Positions 30,601-38,481 of a stretch of DNA of 64,000 nucleotides are shown in pieces. The translations under genes were made by a program, and so were the position numbers. Origin of the DNA: a marine gamma proteobacterium HTCC2143 (lineage in GTDB: Bacteria; Pseudomonadota; Gammaproteobacteria; Pseudomonadales; Dasaniaceae); NCBI GenBank assembly GCA_000169075.1, contig AAVT01000003.1, forward strand, positions 329,113-393,112. The letters are read 5' to 3'. Position 1 is the first letter of the stretch. Each line of letters starts with the position of its first letter. The notes beneath the pieces are model-generated. The model was given only the letters and a program-made list of their open reading frames with translations, ran no database searches and was not told the origin of the DNA.

Positions 30601-32229
30601 CGACATCACCAACTCTTCTCGAATAGGATCGATAGGCGGATTAGTGACCTGAGCAAACAACTGCTTAAAATAGTTAGAGAGCTGTACTGGCCTATCGGAC
30701 AGAATAGCCAGTGGCGTGTCAGTTCCCATAGCGCCAAGAGGCTCTTTCCCCGTACCAACCATCTGCGTCAAGATAACAGTGAGATCTTCGTTGCTGTAGC
30801 CAAACGCTTTTTGCAACTTTCTCAGATTAGCCAGAGGTGGCTGAGCGATAGATGCACTGGGAGCATCCAGTTCGCTCAAAAGAATTTTATTCTCGCTGAG
30901 CCATTGACCATAGGGCTGTGAGGAACATATCTCTTGCTTAACCTCGTCATCACTAATGATGCGGCCTTTCTCAAGGTCAGCAATAAAGATCTTACCCGGC
31001 TGCAAGCGGCCTTTCTCAACAACGGTAGACTGGTCAACACACAGCGCACCGGTTTCCGACCCCATGATTAATGTGCCATCGTCAGTTAATAAATAACGTG
31101 ATGGGCGTAAGCCATTGCGGTCAAGGGTGGCTCCAATCATTTTTCCATCAGTAAAAGAAATCGACGCGGGACCATCCCAGGGCTCCATGACACAGGCATA
31201 ATATTCATAGAAAGCCCGCTTGACTGGATCCATATTTTCTTGGGTCTGCCAGGCCTCTGGCACCATCATCATCATCACTTGCGCCAGTGGACGACCACTT
31301 AAAACCAGCAGTTCAATAGCCATGTCGAGGTTAGCTGAATCCGAACTACCGCGGTTACAAATCGGATTAAGCATTTTCAATTCAGCATCGGTGAAATTTA
31401 CCGACTTAAACATCGCTTCTCGCGCGTTCATCCAGTTAATATTGCCCTTTACAGTATTGATCTCGCCGTTGTGCGACAAATAGCGGAAAGGCTGAGCGCG
31501 ACGCCAAGCAGGAAACGTATTGGTAGAAAAACGCGAATGAAACATTGCCAAGCCGGAGATTACCCGGTCGTCTTGAAGATCAAGGTAATACTGCCTAACC
31601 TGAGCCGTGGTAAATTGGCCTTTGTAGACGATGGTACTCGAGGACATTGAGGCGATATAGAACTCATCAGCCTCTCTGGCAATTGTGTCATTAATCGTAT
31701 GCGCCGTGTACTTTCTCAGTATAAATAGCTTGCGCTCGAAGTCCTCTGAACTTAAGTCTGTCGGCTTTTGGATGAACACCTGCTCTATCTGAGGTTCGCT
31801 CTCAAGAGATGCAGCACCCAACATTGAGTTATCCGCTGGCACTGGTCGATAGCCCAGTAGACTAAGACCTAACTCCAGCATAGCGCCATTTAAAACTTCG
31901 CGGCATCGCTCCGCATGCTCCGGCGCGGAAGGAAAGAAAACCATTCCCACTCCGTAGTCACCCACCGCAGGCACATTGATACCGAGCCCACTGGCCTCAG
32001 TAACCAGAAAATCATGCGGTATTTGAATTAGAATACCCGCACCATCGCCGCTTTTAACATCAAAGCCGGTGCCACCGCGATGCTCCATACACGTGAGCAT
32101 AGTCAGTGCATTTTCAATAATATCGTGAGACTTCTTGCCTTTGAGATTGGTAACAAACCCAATACCACAACTATCGTGCTCAAATTCTTCACGATACAAG
32201 CCCCGAGACTTATTGTTAACGTTGGTCAT
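27628..32229 (-). CDS. gltB: Glutamate synthase (NADPH) large subunit
   Basis: A 1533-residue enzyme that makes two glutamates from glutamine and 2-oxoglutarate. The N-terminal class II amidase begins at Cys21 (HDSCGIGF) after a 20-residue propeptide, as in E. coli. The central and FMN domains include GRPLAQVMMMMVPEAW and AHTTLAIAMNRIGGKSNSGEGG. The [3Fe-4S] ligands are in CIMMRKCHLNTCPVGI. The C-terminal GXGXG beta-helix follows (about 1270-1480). It is full length and precedes gltD by 26 bases. GLTGS control by nitrogen or Lrp-type regulators is plausible but no site was identified. Confidence 0.98.
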   Translation of the reverse strand: MTNVNNKSRGLYREEFEHDSCGIGFVTNLKGKKSHDIIENALTMLTCMEHRGGTGFDVKSGDGAGILIQIPHDFLVTEASGLGINVPAVGDYGVGMVFFPSAPEHAERCREVLNGAMLELGLSLLGYRPVPADNSMLGAASLESEPQIEQVFIQKPTDLSSEDFERKLFILRKYTAHTINDTIAREADEFYIASMSSSTIVYKGQFTTAQVRQYYLDLQDDRVISGLAMFHSRFSTNTFPAWRRAQPFRYLSHNGEINTVKGNINWMNAREAMFKSVNFTDAELKMLNPICNRGSSDSANLDMAIELLVLSGRPLAQVMMMMVPEAWQTQENMDPVKRAFYEYYACVMEPWDGPASISFTDGKMIGATLDRNGLRPSRYLLTDDGTLIMGSETGALCVDQSTVVEKGRLQPGKIFIADLEKGRIISDDEVKQEICSSQPYGQWLSENKILLSELDAPSASIAQPPLANLRKLQKAFGYSNEDLTVILTQMVGTGKEPLGAMGTDTPLAILSDRPVQLSNYFKQLFAQVTNPPIDPIREELVMSLRGYVGNSHNLLEETPAHCHKLEIDQPVLTNEEFRKLQYIDRGHLQSKTIDITFRATGDKGELKAAVDRLCQYAKDAVNDGYALLLLSDRTVDTDHAAIPSVLATAAVHHYLIRQGLRAKADIILEVGDIRETHHFATVLGYGAAAINPYLALETLYELRDEGVVDAGLNNGQVVAKYIKAVSSGLLKIFSKMGVSTLQSYQGAQIFEALGINSEVIDEYFTGTISRIEGIGLDEIAEEALLRHREGFITDDRIAVDDLLNTGGDYAWRNDGERHLFSPTTIRLLQHSTASNNTEQFKEYAKVVDTQSKEAYTLRGLLEFAPDHQSIPIEDVEPIENIFKRFASGAMSFGSISWEAHTTLAIAMNRIGGKSNSGEGGEDPIRFKPLENGDSLKSRIKQVASGRFGVTSYYLTNADELQIKMAQGAKPGEGGQLPGHKVDAWIGRVRGSTPGVGLISPPPHHDIYSIEDLSQLIYDLKNSNRDARINVKLVSEAGVGTIASGVCKAYADVVLIAGHDGGTGASPLSSIKHAGLPWELGLAETHQTLVRNKLRSRITVQTDGQLKTPRDLAIATLLGAEEWGVATAALVVQGCIMMRKCHLNTCPVGIATQDKELRGRFAGEADIVVNFFTLMAQGLREIMAELGYRTINEMVGQTQSLKLLDNIDHWKYKGVDLSPLLFKEDNADDETLYCSIQQKHLIDDILDRQMMIDSKDALEHQTPVSLEYPVINTDRTIGAMISNEISKKYDAEGLPENTIKVKFNGSAGQSFGCFSAKGLRFELEGDANDYFGKGLSGASLVVYPDKIAKFEPSKNILIGNVALFGATDGKAFIRGVAGERFCVRNSGATAVVEGVGDHGCEYMTGGTAVILGQTGRNFAAGMSGGVAYVLDDDKDFASKCNMEMVELETVESAEDIAHLKGLISEHQETTQSDVAEGLLADWDGALKRFVKVMPVDYKQMQGYMSQARSTGKFETEYDVAVEAFDMHLENLAAQ

Positions 32230-33414
32230 ATCTAACTTCCTATAAAATTGTCGCTACACACTACCAGCCGGACCGCTTTCTCAGCTCGGTCAAGACCAGC
32301 AAAGTGCTACGCTACACCATGCCATCAAAATTGTTTCATTCTACATTTTCCACCGTCATCAACTTTCCTGAAATGGGTTTCAGGCTGTAAACCAAACAAT
32401 CAGTAAGATGTTACGGCGTGACCAGATGACGTCCGAGGACCATAACTTCCCAGAAATTGAAGTTACGGCCTGAATCTAAATCTAAAATAACTACTAAGCC
32501 ATTGATATAAAAGAGGAAATAATTACCTCGGCGTCGCAGAGCCCGCTATTTTATAACATTTTGAGGAAAAAACCACCCCAAGGGCTATAGGGCTATCATC
32601 ACCCGTCTTTAGTCATGTCCCAGTATGCTCTATTTATACCGGAAACCGCTGCTTTTGGATCTACTTTAAAGCGCTTATTAAACCCAACACACCTGCCACC
32701 TGAGCAACTCATACAATGTACAGGGCAACAGCGATGGAAAGCGCTACAGGCCAGCTACCCAATTATTCACCCCTGCCAACCGGACGCCAGCAGCGTTGAT
32801 CATCACACGGGCGCCTCCCGCGCGCCTCCAAAGCCGACCCTGCATGTCGATGTATTATAATCATCTCAAATAGTTCGAGCCAGTGCCGCCACCGACCAGC
32901 CGCCGAAGCAATAGATTACTGACGCGTAAAACTAGCGCCCACCAACAACCTCTTCGTTTCCACAGCGTACACAAAGTCATTGGCGATATTGTGTGGATGC
33001 GTTTATGGAGTGCCATCAAATTTCTCTGTTACGTAGCACGCAGTTATGCGCGCTAGCAATATCTGCGCGCCGCCCTCGACCCAGAACGTCACGAAATTAA
33101 GGCCCGGAAGAACGGCTTGCATCTCATCATCGGCTGCCCGTTCATTAGGTGTATCTTTAACCGCACACGGGTAAAAGCAACTGCTAACGCCTTTTGCGGG
33201 GGCACCTAAAACAATAAAAATTCAGTATGAGCCAGTGCTTCATCAGTCATCACCAGAATAGTCCTTGATCACTCCAACGCATCATTAATTTTGTTTGAGA
33301 GGAATGAGTTCGCACAACGATCGCCTTAGGCATTGTCCACCTCCACGGAAGCAAATGTGCAATCATCGGTGTTGATGGTTACACTGTCGAATTTACGTCC
33401 GCAGGAAGACCAAC
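32230..33414. other. 1.2 kb stretch without a convincing gene
   Basis: This is the largest gap in the window. It contains the gltB promoter region at its left and the alkaline-phosphatase promoter at its right. A plus-strand frame of 81 codons (32615-32860) has no recognisable family. On the minus strand near 33010-33200 several protein-like stretches are interrupted, which might be the remains of a decayed gene. No insertion-sequence ends, tRNA or long direct repeat was seen. Confidence 0.4.
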
Positions 33415-34842
33415 ATGTTATCTAAGCAATGGAAAGGCCTATTGATCGCTGCCTGCTTGAACGCAAGCTTCAGCACACTGGCCTGGGCAGAAGACTATAT
33501 GGAGACTGCACTACCATCGCCAGAACAACGTAATGTCATCTTGATAATCGGTGACGGCATGGATGACCAGCAAATCACTATCGCCCGTAATTACTTGGTC
33601 GGTGCAAATGGCCGATTACCACTCGATGAACTGCCTATGCGGGGTGCCGTACAAATACTGGCTATTGAAAACAAACCGGACGGCAAGCCACTCTATGTTT
33701 CTGACTCTGCCAACACAGCTACCAGTCTAGCAACCGGTGAGATAACCAGCCGGGGTCGTATATCCACAGGAACGGGAGATAATAAAATCTTACCCACCAT
33801 TGTTGAACTGGCACAACAGCAAGGTTTTCGTACCGGGCTTGTGTCTACCTCCAGTGTTACCGATGCCACTCCGGCGGCCTTTGTCGCGCACATGAGCACG
33901 CGAATATGCCAGAGTCCAGATCTAATGCAGGCCGTAGTCTACAGAGATATTTTAATGGGCGACTGCGCTCAAGAAACGAAAGATAAAGGTGGCCTTGGCT
34001 CGATCGCCGAACAGATGGCTGAGTCCAAACTCGATGTCATTTTAGGTGGCGGCAGCCAATACTTTGAGCCACTCACGCCAGGCAACTCCTCGCAAACAGT
34101 ACTAGGAGCTGCCAGCGCTGCTGGTTTCCGCACCGTAAGCTCAGCGGCCGAACTCTCAGAAGCTGAATCTGCCGAACGCCTGCTGGGTTTATTCTCACCC
34201 GACACCATGCCAGTCCGTTTACGCGGCGAAAACGGCCGGCAAGCGGAATCTCCGGAACCGGGCTGGCTAAATTACATCCACCGCTACCTAGGCGATGTCA
34301 CTCAACCAGCAGTTATGGTCTGTGAAGCTAACCCAGAATTCTCCGGGATGCCTTCCCTCAAAGCCATGACCGACGCGGCACTGCAAACTCTACAAAAGGC
34401 AGGTTCGCCGGGGTTTTTCCTGATGATTGAATCCGCCTCTATTGATAAACAATCCCATTATCGCAAGCCATGCGGATCTATTGGTGAGGTTGAGCAACTC
34501 AACGAGGCACTTGCAAGCGCAACGGCCTTCGCTGACTCCCATCCCAATACACTGATATTGGTAACTGCAGATCACAGCCAGGCCGCGCAAATCGTACCCG
34601 TCGAAAGTCTCTTCAAATTGTTCCCCATACCTATCTTTACGCCGGGAAAACTTGCCCGAATAAAAACACCAGAGGGCTCATTGATGGCAATCAATTATGC
34701 TACCAATAATTTCTCCGCCGAAGAACACACGGGTGCCAATGTGCCCATCTTTGGCAATCAAGAAGCCATTGGGCGAGTACCAACCTTCCTAACTCAGCCG
34801 CAGATTTTTGCCGTGATGCGAGATTATCTTGAACTCGACTAA
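33415..34842 (+). CDS. Periplasmic alkaline phosphatase
   Basis: A 475-residue PhoA-family metallophosphomonoesterase. A signal peptide with cleavage near residue 25 (TLAWA-EDYM) directs it to the periplasm. The metal-binding segment is IGDGMD (Asp47) and the nucleophile Ser98 is in SDSANTATSLATG. VTDATPAAFVAH, the ligand-containing IESASIDKQSH, VTADHSQ and EEHTGANVP follow, so all metal-site blocks are present. It presumably scavenges phosphate. I saw no convincing Pho box upstream. Related streptomycin-phosphatase-type enzymes share these blocks, so exact substrate is open. Confidence 0.92.
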   Translation: MLSKQWKGLLIAACLNASFSTLAWAEDYMETALPSPEQRNVILIIGDGMDDQQITIARNYLVGANGRLPLDELPMRGAVQILAIENKPDGKPLYVSDSANTATSLATGEITSRGRISTGTGDNKILPTIVELAQQQGFRTGLVSTSSVTDATPAAFVAHMSTRICQSPDLMQAVVYRDILMGDCAQETKDKGGLGSIAEQMAESKLDVILGGGSQYFEPLTPGNSSQTVLGAASAAGFRTVSSAAELSEAESAERLLGLFSPDTMPVRLRGENGRQAESPEPGWLNYIHRYLGDVTQPAVMVCEANPEFSGMPSLKAMTDAALQTLQKAGSPGFFLMIESASIDKQSHYRKPCGSIGEVEQLNEALASATAFADSHPNTLILVTADHSQAAQIVPVESLFKLFPIPIFTPGKLARIKTPEGSLMAINYATNNFSAEEHTGANVPIFGNQEAIGRVPTFLTQPQIFAVMRDYLELD

Positions 34843-35197
34843 TCAGATGCCTTGTCGGGAATGGCCCACTGTGCCCCTCAGCCCAGCGGCACAAATTGCT
34901 CACTTTTATTGATAACAACAACTGGAGCGAATCGTCACGATACCCGCCACGTAGTTAGCGTCGGGGCCGTTAGCAGCAGCGACGTAGAAATCTTTTTTGA
35001 CGTTACACAACTTTTTCAATATTTGAAAAACAGATCTTTTTTAACATTTTCGCCGACCGAGGGGGGGGGGGGTGTATCAAATGGAGGATATGTTGTATCT
35101 TTGACGACGCGAATTATGTCCCGCACTGAGGCGGACTACAGGAAACCACCTAGATAATCCAACGCACACTCATGGGCACAATATACGGGGAAACATT
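34843..35197. other. Intergenic stretch carrying a run of 12 G residues
   Basis: About 355 bases between the alkaline phosphatase and a diguanylate cyclase. A homopolymer of twelve G residues occupies 35061-35072. An open frame at 34852-35157 crosses it but shows no family signal. The run lies about 125 bases upstream of the cyclase start. Confidence 0.6.
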
Positions 35198-36268
35198 TTG
35201 CTGCAGGTTAAAGAACACATAAAAACCAACAAAATGCTGGATAGACATTCTAAGGTAGTGGATCTATTTTCAATGGTTGGAATGACCATTACCGGTAGTC
35301 TTGGTGTGCTAGCCCTTTTTTCAGCCGACTATCCATTGGGTCTTTTATTGATTGCCGCCTCGCTGGTCTACCTTGTCGCGTATCGCATCCATAAACTGAC
35401 AAAAGACTCCACACTATCCGCAGCCATCATCGTATATTCACTCCATGCTTTAACAGTCTCTCTTGTTTATTCAGGAGGCGTTGAAAACACCGGTCCACTA
35501 TGGCTGTTTCTTGTTCCGCCTGTTTCACTATTTCTTCACGGGCTCAAACGAGGGCTGATAGAAATCTCTATTTCCCTTTCTATTCTATGCCTTATCTTAT
35601 TTCTGCCTCCCGACGTTTTTGGCGGCGCTAACTATGAAACTGCATTCAAGCTGCGACTCATTATCGCCTTTATAACGGTAACATTTTTGGCGGCATGCTA
35701 TGAATACTCGATCGAACAATCCTACAAGGATACCCTGCAAGCCAGCGAACAGTTCGAGCAACTGGCCCGGACTGATCAACTAACCAAACTCTGCAATAGA
35801 AGAGGCGCACTGACTGTGATTGAGCAAGAACAACGCCGCATGTCGCGTAATAAGCAAGCGATGTCTATCATTTTGTGCGACGTAGATCACTTTAAAAAGG
35901 TTAACGATCAATATGGCCACAACACCGGAGACGCTGTACTCATTAGCCTTGCAGAGACATTTACACAGCTAATCCGTAAGCAAGATACAATTGCTCGCTG
36001 GGGCGGCGAAGAATTTCTTTTTGTCTTACCTGAAACGTCAGCAGAAAACGCCTACATTCTCTCTCAGAAAATACATCAGGTATTGCAAGACCAATTGATT
36101 GATGTCGAGGGTATCAAAATCGCCGTTACTGTCAGTATGGGCGTCACAGAAATGCATGGTAATCAAGCCTTCGACGAGATCATAAACCAAGCCGACAAGC
36201 ACCTGTATGAAGCCAAAAGGGCAGGCCGAAATCAAACTATGCCCAAAACCCTCAGCACTGAGGGGTAA
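35198..36268 (+). CDS. Membrane-bound diguanylate cyclase
   Basis: A 356-residue protein with an N-terminal membrane block of about five to six helices (residues 23-175) and a C-terminal GGDEF domain (about 190-350). The active site reads WGGEEFLFVLPE, an accepted GGEEF variant, and the inhibitory site RKQD lies exactly five residues upstream, so product inhibition is likely. It should make c-di-GMP from GTP. The start is TTG at 35198, with GGGGA about eight bases upstream; ATG at 35234 is an alternative. No known sensory domain is recognised in the membrane part. It converges with the next cyclase. Confidence 0.88.
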   Translation: MLQVKEHIKTNKMLDRHSKVVDLFSMVGMTITGSLGVLALFSADYPLGLLLIAASLVYLVAYRIHKLTKDSTLSAAIIVYSLHALTVSLVYSGGVENTGPLWLFLVPPVSLFLHGLKRGLIEISISLSILCLILFLPPDVFGGANYETAFKLRLIIAFITVTFLAACYEYSIEQSYKDTLQASEQFEQLARTDQLTKLCNRRGALTVIEQEQRRMSRNKQAMSIILCDVDHFKKVNDQYGHNTGDAVLISLAETFTQLIRKQDTIARWGGEEFLFVLPETSAENAYILSQKIHQVLQDQLIDVEGIKIAVTVSMGVTEMHGNQAFDEIINQADKHLYEAKRAGRNQTMPKTLSTEG

Positions 36269-36392
36269 ACATATCATCGAAAACAACCTTAGTGCAGTAG
36301 GCTGCGAGTCAACAATAGCGCATCAACGTCCCCATTGAGCAGTCATTGTTACTGCTTCTTTTTAAAAAGTTATCCGCCGAGCAAAAATACGA

Positions 36393-37994
36393 TTAATCAG
36401 CCAGGATTTTATGCGCACCTGCACTACTCTTCTTTTGTTTATACATAGCACCATCCGCCGCACGAAGCATCTCAGAAACACTTGCTGGCGACTGCTCAAA
36501 TATTTGACTGCCCACACTGGCATTAACAGTGATCTCACCGACACTCGTGCGCACTGCAAAATCAGTCAATCTTTGGGTGATCCTATTGTCCATCATTTTG
36601 CACTCATCCAGTTTCATAAAATGCGCTAAAGCAACAAATTCATCACCACCCAATCGACCTACAACATCGGTTTCACGGGAACCATTCGCTATGATTTTTG
36701 CCGTCACCTTGAGCACTTCATCGCCTACTTGATGCCCATGCAAGTCGTTAACTCGCTTAAACCGATCTAGATCGATAAAAAGCAAACACAGATAACCGCC
36801 TTTATCAGCCTGTAATTTGAGCACCTGTTCCGCCTTAGCACTCCACCCTCTGCGATTCATAACATCACAGAGGACGTCTTTCCCCGCCTCGTCTTCCGCC
36901 GCTATTCGATTTTCATTAATGCGTTTAATGCGCTCTGACGTCGCTATAGCAAACAAAAATGATTCAATAGCAAAAGACAAGATTAGGCCGTAGTGATATA
37001 AAAACGGGTTGGTCTCAGTTAATAATACTCTGAAGACCATCGCAACAAGCACCAATAATAATGCGAAAAATACGATACCTGCTGTATGCACCCGCAGGTA
37101 AGCGGCATAACACACGAGACAGAAAACGATAGCCACAATGATTAGTGTCGAAAATGCCATCACAGCATCTATCAAAACTGACAATTCATGATTTACAGCC
37201 ATCACTGAGAGAAACGGCATGACCAACACGGCCCCAGCGGGCATGATCAGAAAATAGCGTGTGAACTTCTCCCAACGAATGTGCATATCTAACAATCGGG
37301 TGATAAAAAGAACAGCTGAGAAGACGGTAAAGCCAGCAAATATTATCGACACATGCCAGCTATCGATCCAAACAATATCCGGAAAAAAAAGATTTAACTG
37401 GCCTTCCTGCACTAAGAAAAAAAGCCCGGCGCAACTTATGTAGAAGCTATAAAGTTTGAACCGTATATCACGTAAATTGCGACCTATGATCAATACGTAA
37501 AGCGCCAGTGAGAAACACAAGCCATAGAAAACACCCATAGCCAAATTATCTTTCTGACTGGACGAAACAAAACCAGCATAAGACATTAATTGTAATCGTA
37601 GATCAGCATTTTCGTGAGTGGTGATTGTTATAGCACCCTCATATTCGCCAGCAGGAATCAAATAAGCAGCACGATTAGAAACTAATGCCCTGCTTTTTCC
37701 TCGTATATCACGCCAAGTAAAATCCCTACTATTATGACGAAAGCTAAACACACTGGGGACATCCAATCGACAGGTTACGGACAACACACTGGACCCTGGT
37801 GCCAAGACCACATCGGCGGACTGATCTTGTAAAACCGTCGTTTCAACTTGCGTATTGTGAAGGTCCTTTAGACTCAGTTCACACTGGTTTTCTGCTGTTA
37901 GCATCGCGCTGAATAATAGGAGCGAAGTGACGAAGATAAAACTCAACGAACTGCGTATCGTGATTATTTTTTTTGACGATGAATATTCTGACAC
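36393..37994 (-). CDS. 7TM-type sensory diguanylate cyclase
   Basis: A 533-residue protein with a signal or anchor helix (about 15-33), a periplasmic region (about 34-150), seven membrane helices (about 152-360) of the 7TMR-DISM type, and a C-terminal GGDEF domain (about 370-530). The active site VGRLGGDEFVALAH is intact, and the inhibitory site RETD lies five residues upstream. The extracellular part probably senses a ligand, which is unknown. It converges with the previous cyclase, 124 bases apart. Start at ATG 37994; the region upstream is long and non-coding. Confidence 0.88.
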   Translation of the reverse strand: MSEYSSSKKIITIRSSLSFIFVTSLLLFSAMLTAENQCELSLKDLHNTQVETTVLQDQSADVVLAPGSSVLSVTCRLDVPSVFSFRHNSRDFTWRDIRGKSRALVSNRAAYLIPAGEYEGAITITTHENADLRLQLMSYAGFVSSSQKDNLAMGVFYGLCFSLALYVLIIGRNLRDIRFKLYSFYISCAGLFFLVQEGQLNLFFPDIVWIDSWHVSIIFAGFTVFSAVLFITRLLDMHIRWEKFTRYFLIMPAGAVLVMPFLSVMAVNHELSVLIDAVMAFSTLIIVAIVFCLVCYAAYLRVHTAGIVFFALLLVLVAMVFRVLLTETNPFLYHYGLILSFAIESFLFAIATSERIKRINENRIAAEDEAGKDVLCDVMNRRGWSAKAEQVLKLQADKGGYLCLLFIDLDRFKRVNDLHGHQVGDEVLKVTAKIIANGSRETDVVGRLGGDEFVALAHFMKLDECKMMDNRITQRLTDFAVRTSVGEITVNASVGSQIFEQSPASVSEMLRAADGAMYKQKKSSAGAHKILAD

Positions 37995-38269
37995 AAAATC
38001 TCTTGACCGTGATTTAACACGTATGTTTTGTCGTATTTATTGGACGGACAGTATAAAAATTTTACACTTCCGCGTAAAGTCGGCGTAGCCGCAATCGTCG
38101 TAGTTCTGCTGCGCAAGATACCAACGGCAGTCGTTGGCCAACAATCACAGAAATCATACTTTCTGTGAGCCCTGTTTTTTCAGCTGTAGCTACATCAAGG
38201 CGAGATACAGCCAAGTATCGACCGTTATTTGTCATCAGATTAAGTGATCAGGCTGCTACCGGCGCCCGC
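37995..38269. other. Spacer between the 7TM cyclase and the tRNA-Val terminator
   Basis: About 275 bases, the left part of a 340-base gap. No convincing open frame or RNA is seen. It should contain the cyclase promoter on the minus strand. Confidence 0.4.
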
Positions 38270-38306
38270 AAAAGACAAACCGAAACCCTGTAAATACAGG
38301 CTTCGG
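38270..38306 (-). terminator. Terminator after tRNA-Val
   Basis: On the minus strand CCGAAGCCTGTA and its near-complement form an interrupted stem (CCGAA/TTCGG outside, CCTGTA/TACAGG inside), followed by the T-rich tail TTTGTCTTTT. It lies about 30 bases after the tRNA. Confidence 0.7.
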
Positions 38307-38335
38307 CCTATTGTTGATGATCTAGAGGCTAAAAC

Positions 38336-38412
38336 TGGTACGACCGAGTGGATTCGAACCACCGACCCCCACCATGTCAAGGTGGTGCTCTAACCAACTG
38401 AGCTACGGTCGT
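38336..38412 (-). tRNA. tRNA-Val (anticodon GAC)
   Basis: A 77-base cloverleaf with encoded CCA. The acceptor stem pairs ACGACCG with CGGTCGT, the D arm is TAGCTCAGTTGGTTAGAGC, the anticodon stem CCACC/GGTGG encloses TTGACAT with anticodon GAC, and the T loop is TTCGAAT. The body matches the E. coli valV/valW type closely, except for the acceptor stem, which begins with A rather than the usual G. Confidence 0.95.
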
Positions 38413-38481
38413 AAAGGACGCGAAGTATAATGATCCTTAAGGCTGAGCACAAGCACTGTGTCGAACAGGACGACAATATCT

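Noticed and set aside
32615..32860. 81-codon plus-strand frame after gltB
   Set aside because: No recognisable domain and no supported start; kept only as part of the gap description.
34852..35157. 101-codon frame crossing the G12 run
   Set aside because: Glycine run comes from the homopolymer; no family signal and no upstream ribosome-binding site.
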